Positions 51,024 to 59,909 of a DNA stretch of 64,000 nt are shown here, in pieces (the first letter of the stretch is position 1; every line of letters begins with the position of its first letter). The notes below the pieces were generated by a model. It was given only the letters and a program-made list of their open reading frames with translations, had not been told where the DNA came from and made no database searches. The position numbers were made by a program, and so were the translations under genes. This DNA comes from Calothrix brevissima NIES-22. Its GTDB lineage: Bacteria; Cyanobacteriota; Cyanobacteriia; Cyanobacteriales; Nostocaceae. The stretch spans positions 5,755,963-5,819,962 of the forward strand of contig NZ_AP018207.1 of NCBI RefSeq assembly GCF_002367995.1, read 5' to 3'.

Positions 51024-53219
51024 TTACTCTGGTTTACCAATCAATTCCCTAAACGCCGGCTCATTTGCAATATCATCAAAATCAATATCTGTCGCTGCTT
51101 CTTCCTGATATCGCGGATTCAAGTTAATCGCTTGCTGGAGATTTTCTACAGCTAAATCCAGTTGTTTTTGCAGTGCATAACAGGCGGCTTTATTATACAA
51201 AGCAACTGCATAATCTGGTTTGAGTGCTAATGCTTTGTCAAAAGACGCGATCGCTTCGTCATCTCTTCCCAACCTTACCAAGCTATAGCCGCGTTTATCC
51301 CAAGCTTTCGGGGATGGTTTAATTTCAATGGCTTTGTCAAAAGATGCGATCGCTTCGTCGTATTCTTCCAATTCAATCAACGCCAAACCGCGATTCATCC
51401 ATGCTACAGCGTCATCGGGTTTAACTTTTGTGGCTTGATTAAATGATACAAAAGCCTGTTGATGTTTGCGTAAATACCCCAAAGCCACACCGCGATCGCA
51501 CCATGCTTGATGATCGTTGGGATTAATTTTCAATGCTTTATCATAGGATGCGATCGCGTCTTGGTAGCGTTTCAACCTAGCGAGAGTTAAACCTTGCTTA
51601 AACCAAGCTGCGGCGTTATCTGGCTGAGTTTCCACTGCTTGATTGTAAAGTGCGATCGCTTCTAAATACCGTTTTTCCCCAAACAGCACATCTCCCCTTG
51701 TCAGATATTCATCGTCAGCGACGCTAACCTCTACCTCTTCTTTGATAGATGAGGTTTCTGGCTTGGGAGATTGTAGCGGTTCTGGTTTTTTCGCCTCAAT
51801 TTCAATTACTGCTGGCTGTTTAATTTCCGTCAATTCCTCTAAAATAGAATCCTTGCGTTGTTGTGCATCAAATTGCAATTCCGAAAGCTGCGAGACAAAT
51901 TCTGTTTCTAATCTTTCCAGCTTTTCTAAAATCAGAATTTTCTGCTGTTGTGCATTTACCTGTAATTCTGAAAACTGCGAAGTAAATTCCGAACCAGATT
52001 TTTCTAAAGTCTCAATAATTAAATCTTTCTGTCTTTGCACATCTTCCAGTAACTCAGCCAAGTTACTAGTAAATTCTGCTTGTAATTTTTGTAAATCAGC
52101 AAAAATCCGCTCTTTTTGCTGTTGACTATTAGCTTGTAATTCTGTTAATTGCGTTCTCAAGCTATTTTCTAATTCAGCAATATTCGCCAAACTTGCATCT
52201 TTTCGCTGTGTAACTTCTGCTTGTAACTCAGATATTTTATTCGCCGCTTCTATTTTCAAAGCATTTTCTAATTCAGAAATATTTACCAAACTTGCATCTT
52301 TCTGCTGTCCAACCTCTACTTGCGACTCTGATATTTTATTCGCCGCTTCTGTTGCTAAACTCGTAATTTTCTCAACGGCTATATCTTTTTCTTGCTGAGT
52401 ATCAGCCTGTAACGCCGCTAAATTTCCTGTAAATTCCGCATGAGATGTATTTAAACTTGCTAATGTGCTATCTTTTTGCTGTTCTACTTTTAATAGTATT
52501 TCTGATAATTGCTGTGATAAATCAGATTCTATCTTGCTTAAATTTTCAATAGTAAAATTACTTTGATTTTGGGCATTTGCAAGTAATTGCCCTAATTGAC
52601 TTGCAAATTCCGTATCTATATTTTCTAATTTACCTTGAATAACTTTAACTTCCGCATCTAACTGATTTAAAATACTTGCTTGCTTCGCTGTAAAATCAGA
52701 ATTAATCAAAGATAAATTTTCTTGCTCGCTTTTAATCTTCGCTTGCAGATTCTCAACCTCTTTCCCCAAATCTTGAGTAATCTTTTGCACCGCTTGAATT
52801 GCATTTTCAGCTTCTTGCTTCACTGCATTTAGCTGATTTTGCAAACTTTCCACCCCTTCTATCTGTGACATTGCCTTATTCACAACTTCGCGGATAATTA
52901 ATCCACGCAATAGCCACAGTAAAACTATTGTGGCGATAGGAAACAAGCTTAATAATACTATCCAGATATTCAAGGGCATGGTAGTCTGATTAAAATTACG
53001 CTGAACATCAGATTGGGTTGCATCTTGAATCCGCCGTTGCGCCAGCAATCCAGCCAATTCTTCCCGTTCCTGATTTGATAATACCGGAGCAGGAGCCACA
53101 CCAGACAATACAGCAGGTACAGTTTGCCCATTGATTTTACCAGGAGACAGCAGCAAAGGCGAAAACACGAGAACGCTCTGTAAAACTAAAGCGTAGACGG
53201 CTGGATGTTTGCTTTTCAT
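51024..53219 (-). CDS. membrane-anchored coiled-coil - TPR protein
   Basis: About 731 residues from ATG 53219, preceded by an AGGG-containing leader; an ATG four codons upstream is an alternative. Signal-like N-terminus (YALVLQSVLVFSPLLL), a membrane helix near 90-110 (IWIVLLSLFPIATIVLLWLL), then a coiled coil of about 380 residues with ~29-residue internal repeats (for example EFTSQFSELQVNAQQQK, EFVSQLSELQFDAQQRK). The C-terminus has about six TPRs (AIASYDKALKINPNDHQAWCDRG; AIASFDKAIEIKPSPKAWDKRG; AIASFDKALALKPDYAVALYNKA). It lies upstream of the CHAT gene on the same strand, 390 bp away with repeats between, so co-transcription is uncertain. Function unknown; a scaffold or receptor is plausible. 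Confidence 0.85.
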   Translation of the reverse strand: MKSKHPAVYALVLQSVLVFSPLLLSPGKINGQTVPAVLSGVAPAPVLSNQEREELAGLLAQRRIQDATQSDVQRNFNQTTMPLNIWIVLLSLFPIATIVLLWLLRGLIIREVVNKAMSQIEGVESLQNQLNAVKQEAENAIQAVQKITQDLGKEVENLQAKIKSEQENLSLINSDFTAKQASILNQLDAEVKVIQGKLENIDTEFASQLGQLLANAQNQSNFTIENLSKIESDLSQQLSEILLKVEQQKDSTLASLNTSHAEFTGNLAALQADTQQEKDIAVEKITSLATEAANKISESQVEVGQQKDASLVNISELENALKIEAANKISELQAEVTQRKDASLANIAELENSLRTQLTELQANSQQQKERIFADLQKLQAEFTSNLAELLEDVQRQKDLIIETLEKSGSEFTSQFSELQVNAQQQKILILEKLERLETEFVSQLSELQFDAQQRKDSILEELTEIKQPAVIEIEAKKPEPLQSPKPETSSIKEEVEVSVADDEYLTRGDVLFGEKRYLEAIALYNQAVETQPDNAAAWFKQGLTLARLKRYQDAIASYDKALKINPNDHQAWCDRGVALGYLRKHQQAFVSFNQATKVKPDDAVAWMNRGLALIELEEYDEAIASFDKAIEIKPSPKAWDKRGYSLVRLGRDDEAIASFDKALALKPDYAVALYNKAACYALQKQLDLAVENLQQAINLNPRYQEEAATDIDFDDIANEPAFRELIGKPE

Positions 53220-53231
53220 ATCCCTATCCAT

Positions 53232-53567
53232 TAGTTAGTTTTGCAAGCGGCGTACCTTTTCCAATCTATAACAAATTATTAATACCAATATCTGTATTGA
53301 ACGCAAAGGTGCGCTAAGGTTAACGCAAAGGTACGCAGAGTTTTTTTCAGTTTCCTATCTTCCAAAATAATTAAGTACATATTCATATTAAATTGGTATA
53401 AGGCTTAACTCTCTCTCAATTATACCGCTCTCTTCCTTGGCGTCCTTGGCGTCTTCTCTGCGAGACGCTGCGCGAAGGCGGTTCATAATTCCTAAATCTC
53501 CACAAATAAACACTCTACGCTAAATTGAAAATGTAGAGTTGCTAATTAAATTTTTTTAATTTCGCTT
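53232..53567. other. intergenic region with dispersed repeats
   Basis: Holds the inverted copy of the GCAAAGGTACGCAGAG repeat (53298-53347; partner at 24128-24176), TTGGTATAAGG, and CTTGGCGTCCTTGGCGTC followed by CGAGACGCTGCGCGAAGG (53436-53482), words that also occur near 42610 and 57230. No gene was seen; the promoter of the Rieske gene must lie here or immediately after. Confidence 0.6.
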
Positions 53568-54971
53568 ATGGAAACACAATTTTCTTGGACTAAACAATGG
53601 TATCCCATTAGCCCATTAAGTTATCTCGATAGTAATAGTCCCAATCCCGTCACCCTACTTGGTAAAAAACTAGTAATTTGGCAAGATAATCATCAACAAT
53701 GGATCGTCATGGATGATTATTGTCCTCACAAACTAGCACAACTATCTTTAGGAAGAATTAACGAAGATGGTACCTTAATGTGTAGACATCATGGATGGAC
53801 TTTTAACAATGAAGGTCAATGCACTAATGTACCCATGTTAACAGGTAATGCCAAAGAAATTGCTTGTAATAGTTTAAGGTCTCACGTTAAAACTTATCCT
53901 ACACAAGTGTTGCAAGGTTTATTATGGATCTGGCCTGATGACAGCGCCACAGCCTTTGAAGATTGTAAATTAAAAAATCCAGCCACTATCCCAGAATGCG
54001 ATCCAGATAAATCATTTATGGATTGGCATATGACAGAAGTTCCAGTAGGTTACACTGTCTCAGTTGAAAGTACTTTTGATCCTTCACATGCACAATATTT
54101 ACATGAAGGAAGCGGTTATTATTCTCCCGAAACAGCAGTACCTATAAAAGAGTTTTCATTAGTAGGTGAAATGTCTGCCGATGCAGGTTTTCATCTCAAA
54201 CATTCTGGCTACAATATTCTCAATCAAGATATGGAAGCCACCAGGAATTTTACACCCCCTTGTGCCAATACCACAATTTACCGTTATACTAATGGTAAAA
54301 ATCATATTTTTCAGTTGTATTTTGTACCTACCAAACCCGGACAATGTAGGCATATTGGTAAATTTATTATTGGAGGTAATACAGTTAAGAAAAAATCTTG
54401 GTTATCTTTACTGCCAAACTATTTGCAAATAGGATTACAGCATTTATTAAGCTATAAGATAAGCGATCAAGATTTAACAGTCATGCACTCCCAAGAAATG
54501 ATTGAAGCTTCTCTAAATAAAAAATGGCAGAAAGCATATTTTATGCCTTCTCCGGCTGATTTAGGTATTGTCACTTTTAGAAAATGGCTCGATGAATTTG
54601 CTGGCGGTGCGCCTAGCTGGCAAGATAATATAGAAACCACTGTCAAAAATATCGATAATGAACAACTTTATGACAGATGGCATAGACATACAAAATTTTG
54701 TCCTAATTGTCGCCGTTCTGTAATTTTACTCGACAAAGTCCAAGCAATTTTACAACGAATTTCGGGATTATTAGCGCTGTTAACATTAGCGTTAATCATC
54801 ATCAGTATACCCGCCAATTTTGCCCTATTCACCACAATTTTATCAATCATCAGTTTGCTAGGTTCATATTTTATTGATAACTTAAAACAACAATTTTTTA
54901 CCAGCATTCCTCAAGGCGGTTTACCTATCATTAATGTTTACGCCGATCGCCCTAGTAAATCTCTCTCATAA
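53568..54971 (+). CDS. Rieske oxygenase of the pheophorbide a oxygenase / TIC55 type
   Basis: A 467-residue membrane-bound iron-sulphur mono-oxygenase. Rieske 2Fe-2S motif: Cys52-x-His54 (DYCPH) and Cys72-x2-His75 (CRHH). The mononuclear-iron site is visible as FDPSHAQYLH (Asp/His/His). The PaO-type C-terminal domain ends in two hydrophobic helices (LLALLTLALIIISIPANFAL; TTILSIISLLGSYFI). Just before them is FCPNC (Cys378, Cys381), the CxxC found in plant PaO, TIC55 and PTC52 and there linked to thioredoxin control. Probable substrate: a chlorophyll catabolite or other tetrapyrrole ring; which one is not readable. It stands alone on the plus strand with a DUF1648 gene 102 bp downstream. Confidence 0.9.
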   Translation: METQFSWTKQWYPISPLSYLDSNSPNPVTLLGKKLVIWQDNHQQWIVMDDYCPHKLAQLSLGRINEDGTLMCRHHGWTFNNEGQCTNVPMLTGNAKEIACNSLRSHVKTYPTQVLQGLLWIWPDDSATAFEDCKLKNPATIPECDPDKSFMDWHMTEVPVGYTVSVESTFDPSHAQYLHEGSGYYSPETAVPIKEFSLVGEMSADAGFHLKHSGYNILNQDMEATRNFTPPCANTTIYRYTNGKNHIFQLYFVPTKPGQCRHIGKFIIGGNTVKKKSWLSLLPNYLQIGLQHLLSYKISDQDLTVMHSQEMIEASLNKKWQKAYFMPSPADLGIVTFRKWLDEFAGGAPSWQDNIETTVKNIDNEQLYDRWHRHTKFCPNCRRSVILLDKVQAILQRISGLLALLTLALIIISIPANFALFTTILSIISLLGSYFIDNLKQQFFTSIPQGGLPIINVYADRPSKSLS

Positions 54972-55072
54972 AAGAATATGATAGTATCTTAAATCTCTGT
55001 AACAAGCTCAAGACATTAGCGACCATCTAAGGCTAAATTATAAACAAAATTAGTCGATATGATGGAGCTATA

Positions 55073-55573
55073 ATGAATTATCAAAGACCTGTACTTATCC
55101 TAACCCAGACACAGCAAGCAAAAATGCTCAATTGGATTGCGATCGCGGGAATAGTTGCATTGTTTGGTACAGCCATTCATGCTTGGTTTGCATTACCAGA
55201 GACTATACCCATCCATTTCGGCTTGGATGGTAAAGCTAACGGCTGGGGGAGTAAAAACTTTCTCTGGCTGTTCCCTTTATTAAGTTTATTAATCTATGGG
55301 ATGCTAACAGTTATCAGTCGCTATCCCCATACATTTAATTATTTAGTGCAAATTACAGAAGAAAATGCACTGTATCAATATCAAATTGCCTGCTCAATGT
55401 TAAATTGGTTGAAAACCGAAATGATTTGGTTATTTGCTTATATTGAGTGGCAAATATATTATTTAGCCAATACAGAAACACCTCATTTAGGTATTTGGTT
55501 TTTACCTGTATCTTTAATTATTATTTTCGGAACGGTTGGATATTGGTTGTTTCAATCTTTTGTAGGGCATTAA
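55073..55573 (+). CDS. DUF1648 membrane protein
   Basis: A 166-residue integral membrane protein. The family core is IPIHFGLDGKANGWGSKNFLWLFPLL (near residues 44-69, read in two pieces), preceded and followed by hydrophobic helices (WIAIAGIVALFGTAIHAWF; LLIYGMLTV; LGIWFLPVSLIIIFGTVGYWLF), four in total. DUF1648 occurs in Bacillus SdpI-type immunity proteins and many uncharacterised membrane proteins. Here there is no adjacent toxin gene. ATG 55073 is preceded by GATGGAGC. Function unknown. Confidence 0.85.
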   Translation: MNYQRPVLILTQTQQAKMLNWIAIAGIVALFGTAIHAWFALPETIPIHFGLDGKANGWGSKNFLWLFPLLSLLIYGMLTVISRYPHTFNYLVQITEENALYQYQIACSMLNWLKTEMIWLFAYIEWQIYYLANTETPHLGIWFLPVSLIIIFGTVGYWLFQSFVGH

Positions 55574-55741
55574 TTAAGTATAGGTGTCATTTGTCATTGA
55601 ATTTCCTTGTAATTGCGTCTTTCTACCCTTTGACTTGAAAGAGTTATTTCTCCCTTCCCTTTCATATATAGGCGTAGGTTGGGTTGAGGAACGTAGACGC
55701 GAAGCGGCTTCCCGCAGGATAACCCAACATTTTCGGCGCTG
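55574..55741. repeat. dispersed repeat GTAGGTTGGGTTGAGGAACG
   Basis: Around 55673-55730 are GTAGGTTGGGTTGAGGAACG, then GACGCGAAGCGGCTTCCCGC and AACCCAACATTTTCGGCG. The first word matches an arm of the hairpin at 42662-42694; the middle part has GAAGCGGCTTC-like palindromic structure. It lies between the convergent DUF1648 and AAA genes, where a transcript end is expected. Confidence 0.6.
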
Positions 55742-57001
55742 TCAACTGTCAACAGCTATATTATCAGCATTTGTCTCTTCTGTAGATTGAATGCTGGTGT
55801 TTTTACTCTCCATTTGTTCTCTTAAAATTGCAATTTGTGTCACCATAATTGCTTCTATCCCATTATTTGACATGTTACCCATCCAATTAATCATTGATGA
55901 AAGAAACAATTCTTTGAGATAGGCGAAAGAAAAACCATCTGTCATAGTTGCTATGTGAGTTACCGCTTGTGGTGACAGACGCATCTCTGGTTTTAAGCGA
56001 TCGCTCCACATGGTAATATAAGCTTGTCTTACCGAGTTATCTGGTAAATCGAAGTGATACTTGCGATCAAAACGACTGGGACGATCGCGAATTGCTGGAT
56101 CTAGCCTTTCTGGGTGATTTGTACTAGCAATGGTGACAATTCCCTCGTTAGCCGCAAAACCATCAAGTTCATTGAGAAAGAAGGAACGATTTTCATCAGT
56201 TAACAGCGAATCTAAATCCTCTAGAACTAAAATACAGGGTGCAGACTGTCTCGCTTGTTTAAATACTTTGCGAATATTTTCGCTATCCGTATCATACTCA
56301 GACTTAAAACTCTTCACATACAGACAAGGCTTTTGCATGAGATTAATTAAAGCTTTGACTGTATGAGTTTTCCCGTTTCCTGGCGCACCAATAAATAAAA
56401 TTCCCCGTTTCCAAGGAATATCATAAGCTGCATAGGTTGCTTGGGAAGCAAAAAAGTTACTCAAGTCATCTTGAATATCTTGTTTGAGGTTACCGTGCAA
56501 AATTAAATTATCAAAAGTAGCTGTTTTAATCGATTGAAATAGTTCGGGGTTTTTATTCCAATAGCCATCTTCAAAAACTAAAACCTCGTCGCGAATTTCC
56601 GAATTCCAATCACAAACAGCAGTAAAAAATTTTTCTGCTAATTCTTGATTATGAGCCAGAATCCAGTAATACCTAGTTTTGCAATAGCCTTCTTGCCAAC
56701 TCATTAATAATACATCAAATTGCTGTCCTTGCCATTTCACCATAAATTCAGCATTTTCTGTATATTTATATAGCTGATTTTCCATACCATCCCAACTAGT
56801 TAAAATTTGGTTATGAATGGAAGCATGATGTTGAATTTGGCAGAGATTAGCCTGGGCGTACTTTTCTAAATTGAATGTACTATCGTTACCTTCTAAGAGA
56901 AATTTTCGGGGATAAATCGCGGCTAATTCTTGACTAATATGATATGCGATCGCATTAATCGGCAAACTCAATGATTCTGTAATCAGTTGTTGAATATTCA
57001 T
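55742..57001 (-). CDS. AAA+ ATPase, downstream of a pair
   Basis: A 419-residue protein. Residues 1-190 form an unassigned N-terminal domain (YAQANLCQIQHHASIHNQI; FDVLLMSWQEGYCKTRYYW). The AAA module has Walker A GAPGNGKT (205-212), Walker B CILVLEDLDSLL, sensor 1 IVTIASTNHPERLDPAI and the arginine finger DRPSRFDRKYHF, all intact, as in BCS1/ClpX-like remodelling ATPases. A Ser/Thr/Glu-rich tail ends it. It follows another AAA gene on the same strand (279-bp gap). Proteins of this kind unfold or reposition protein partners; the client is unknown. Confidence 0.9.
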   Translation of the reverse strand: MNIQQLITESLSLPINAIAYHISQELAAIYPRKFLLEGNDSTFNLEKYAQANLCQIQHHASIHNQILTSWDGMENQLYKYTENAEFMVKWQGQQFDVLLMSWQEGYCKTRYYWILAHNQELAEKFFTAVCDWNSEIRDEVLVFEDGYWNKNPELFQSIKTATFDNLILHGNLKQDIQDDLSNFFASQATYAAYDIPWKRGILFIGAPGNGKTHTVKALINLMQKPCLYVKSFKSEYDTDSENIRKVFKQARQSAPCILVLEDLDSLLTDENRSFFLNELDGFAANEGIVTIASTNHPERLDPAIRDRPSRFDRKYHFDLPDNSVRQAYITMWSDRLKPEMRLSPQAVTHIATMTDGFSFAYLKELFLSSMINWMGNMSNNGIEAIMVTQIAILREQMESKNTSIQSTEETNADNIAVDS

Positions 57002-57059
57002 GCTGATTTATTACTTTTTAATTAAATTTATTAACTACTACACAATATTCCGCATTAAT

Positions 57060-57280
57060 TTCGGAATCGCAGGTATTTACCAAAAAAATGTTGACTCTTG
57101 TACAGACGCGATTCATCGCGTCTCTAACAATCGCGTCTCTAACAAATGACTATTGACTAAGAAGAAAAATTTTCACGCTTACTTATACAGAACTTACGCA
57201 AAAATTGCCAAAAAGCTTAATTTATTGAACCGCCAAGACGCCAAGAACGCCAAGAATTCGTAGAGTGTGCGTAAGTCCTA
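57060..57280. repeat. dispersed short repeats between the two AAA genes
   Basis: Contains GACGCGATTCATCGCGTCTC with a second ATCGCGTCTCTAACAA (57110-57142), then AACCGCCAAGACGCCAAGAA (57224-57255). Both words belong to dispersed classes (the second also near 42605-42640 and inverted near 53436). Confidence 0.7.
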
Positions 57281-58483
57281 TTATACAAATTTTTGTGTAA
57301 ACTCATAAATTAAATCAACTCTACCCTTGCGTAACATCGCCGGATCTAATCTTTCTGTAGTGTTACAAGTCATCAATACTACTAAACGTTGCTTCATTTG
57401 CATTCCAGATTCATCAATGATGCTTTGGTACAAAGTGCCATCTAATAAACTCAGAATATGTTCTGTTTTATTATTATATTGAGCTACTTCGTAAGCACGA
57501 TTTTGGGCTAGGTTATCTGCTTCATTAATAATGATGCAAATTTGTTCTAAATAACTGGGCGGAACAAAATTTGTAATGGCATCATGATCCAAAATAAAAA
57601 TTACATAGCCTAAAGGTACTAAAATTTCTTGGGCTACAGCTTGAGTCCATGCAGTTTTACCCGTACCCGGTTCTCCATGTACGACAACTGCTAACTGATT
57701 TTGATTGAGAATTGATTGCTGAACTGCGTCTGTAAAACTTTGAATATCTGCGGGAAAGGTGCGAATCGGAAATTGGCTGTGAACCCTACCTACACGACTT
57801 TGATAACCGCTTAACATGACTGCTAAATTGTAAGTCGCTTTGTTAATTAACGGTGCCATATTTCTGGACATCAAAGTATATTGTTTGCGTCCACGATCGT
57901 AGGGATCAATTTGCAACCAAATATCATGTTTAGCCCAATAAGCATAAACAGTATTAATTACATCTATTCTTTCCCAACTGATAAATTTATCGACGGGAAA
58001 GTAAAAGTCTCGTTCTGAATAATATTGGGTAATAATATCAGGACGTTCTAATAAGGCTAAAACTCGCAATACGGTAATTTCTTGCAATCGATTGAGTACA
58101 TAATCAATGGGAATGCTATTACGACTGACAAATTGGTTAATTGGTGTTTCTGTACTTAAAACTTCTTTATAGCGATTATCTGGCGTTAACGGATCTGGTG
58201 TAATAAAACTCCAATATTTTTGCAATTCACCGCGCGTATAGTCAGAAGCAACATTTAAGATATTTGCCCACCAGCTATAATCTCTTCTACCTAAAGCATC
58301 GGCGTAATAACTCGCTAAATTAATAGTTTTTTGCGTTAACTCCTGGGTATCGTGAAAGAGAACTTGCCAGAAAAACCCCCAATCAAAGTCGCGTTGTAAT
58401 GGACGCCAACCGCTACTTAGAAGGTTTTGACGGTTGTTATTTGCAGAATTACCTTCGTTATTTCTAAAATCATCAAAAACCAT
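57281..58483 (-). CDS. AAA+ ATPase, upstream of a pair
   Basis: A 400-residue protein. The N-terminal 240 residues are Trp/Tyr-rich and helical (FDWGFFWQVLFHDTQELTQ; YAYWAKHDIWLQIDPYDRGRK) and match nothing I know. The AAA module has Walker A GEPGTGKT (270-277), Walker B ICIIINEADNLA, with Asn-Glu in place of the usual Asp-Glu/Asp, and sensor/finger region MTCNTTERLDPAMLRKGRVDLIYEF. The Walker B change (N-E) may alter hydrolysis. It ends soon after the finger region, so the C-terminal lid is short. The 58484-59178 spacer upstream would contain its promoter. Confidence 0.88.
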   Translation of the reverse strand: MVFDDFRNNEGNSANNNRQNLLSSGWRPLQRDFDWGFFWQVLFHDTQELTQKTINLASYYADALGRRDYSWWANILNVASDYTRGELQKYWSFITPDPLTPDNRYKEVLSTETPINQFVSRNSIPIDYVLNRLQEITVLRVLALLERPDIITQYYSERDFYFPVDKFISWERIDVINTVYAYWAKHDIWLQIDPYDRGRKQYTLMSRNMAPLINKATYNLAVMLSGYQSRVGRVHSQFPIRTFPADIQSFTDAVQQSILNQNQLAVVVHGEPGTGKTAWTQAVAQEILVPLGYVIFILDHDAITNFVPPSYLEQICIIINEADNLAQNRAYEVAQYNNKTEHILSLLDGTLYQSIIDESGMQMKQRLVVLMTCNTTERLDPAMLRKGRVDLIYEFTQKFV

Positions 58484-59178
58484 ATCTTTTTCACTGTAGC
58501 GGTAGGTGAACTATCTTCAGCTGACGTAAAAGTTTAGCAAAAGGTTTTCTATTATATTCTAATTGCGATCGCTCGGCTAATGTGGCTGGAATTAGCACTG
58601 CTTAATACTGTCATTTAATTTTTTGTCCTTTTCTCTGGCGAAATTCAAACGAGTAATACGCAATGATGAGTTACCTGCGTTAGACTACATATAAGTTAAG
58701 GCTGAGATTGAGATTAACAAAAATATAATAGGACAGCTTCTTGCTTTAGTATCGTGTTGGATCTGACTGAGGGGCAGATTAAAAAAAGTGTTCAGATTTT
58801 TATGAGTAGTTATCGCATGTAATATACTGTATTACAACCAGATACAGATGTCAAATATGTAAATGAGTCTGTAGTGGAAGAAACATAGAGTATATAAAAA
58901 TACAAATGCCCAATAATTATTACGATTTATATACTTTTTTGTATATTCAAAGATTTGATGATATAAATCCAAAAACATTCTTTAATTTTGCATATAATTG
59001 AGGGGTAAATGTTATAGTTTGAAGCTTAATTTTTCGAGATTCTCATATTAAAGTATTCAGGAAACTTCTCAAGCGAGAAACAGTTTTGCGTGCGTAAATT
59101 ATCGCCTTAATTCTCAATATAGATAGTTTTGTGATTTATGAAAGACAATGAATCTCACTTGTATCCTCCGGAGCAAAA
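58484..59178. other. 695-bp divergent intergenic region, no gene seen
   Basis: AT-rich sequence between the divergent AAA ATPase and response-regulator genes. It has no persuasive frame, hairpin or tandem repeat. A CCGGAG ribosome site lies directly before the regulator's ATG. Confidence 0.6.
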
Positions 59179-59604
59179 ATGTACTTAAAACATTCATCAA
59201 AAAGCGACCGCAAACAGCGTAAACCTCAACAGCCTTTAATTTTAGCAGTAGAAGATAATGATGATAATTTATTGTTGATGGGTTATGCGCTGGAATCGCT
59301 GGGTTGTAGATTCATTTGTCAATCAGACAGTATCAATACTGTAGTAGTAGCAAAAGAGTACCAACCAGACTTAATTATGTTGGATATTTTATTGCCAACT
59401 ATCAACGGTATTGAGATGGTGCGCTATTTAAAACAAGAACCCTTAACCCGCCACATTCCGGTTATTGCAGTGACAGCATTAGCTAGCCAAGAGGATCGCG
59501 CCAGAATTCTCCAAGCGGGTTTTGATGCTTATTTAAGCAAACCCTACATGATTGATGAATTAGAAATAGTTATTCACAAATTACTGAGTACAACATTTCA
59601 TTAA
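59179..59604 (+). CDS. single-domain response regulator (CheY-like)
   Basis: A 141-residue receiver protein. Acidic pocket Glu-Asp (VEDNDDN, 24-30), phospho-acceptor Asp69 in LIMLDILLP, Thr in VIAVTAL and the conserved Lys in LSKPYM. A 17-residue basic N-terminal extension precedes it. There is no output domain, so it acts as a phosphate-relay or protein-interaction switch. The ribosome site CCGGAG lies 9 bp upstream of the ATG. It is convergent with two receiver-histidine kinases about 300 bp away, possible partners (inferred). Confidence 0.95.
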   Translation: MYLKHSSKSDRKQRKPQQPLILAVEDNDDNLLLMGYALESLGCRFICQSDSINTVVVAKEYQPDLIMLDILLPTINGIEMVRYLKQEPLTRHIPVIAVTALASQEDRARILQAGFDAYLSKPYMIDELEIVIHKLLSTTFH

Positions 59605-59774
59605 ATCATAGCTTATTCTCCGCCTAATTACCCTGCGGGAACGCCTAACTTTGCGCGTACTTTAGCGTACCTTTGCTTATTAAATTTAAACCCTCAATCA
59701 AGCACCATTCAATCATAATCACCATTACTGGATACGTATGTAGTGGCTAACTAGTGCTGCATGGCGTAAATAAC

Positions 59775-59870
59775 CATACCATTTTATAAATTCATTTTGA
59801 TAATCTAAAGTAGTGCGAGCATCTTGCTCGCGTTTGTCAGCGAGCAAGATGCTCGCACTACAATGGTATG
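59775..59870. mobile_element. 96-bp MITE-like element with central 21-bp hairpin
   Basis: Ends are CATACCATT (59775-59783) and AATGGTATG (59862-59870), exact 9-bp inverted repeats. Inside, arms 59811-59831 and 59840-59860 (TAGTGCGAGCATCTTGCTCG plus C) form a perfect 21-bp stem around GTTTGTCA. It lies between the convergent response-regulator and kinase genes and may also terminate transcription. Confidence 0.75.
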
Positions 59871-59909
59871 CTCATTTCCGCATACCTGTACTAGTAAATT
59901 AACAAATGA

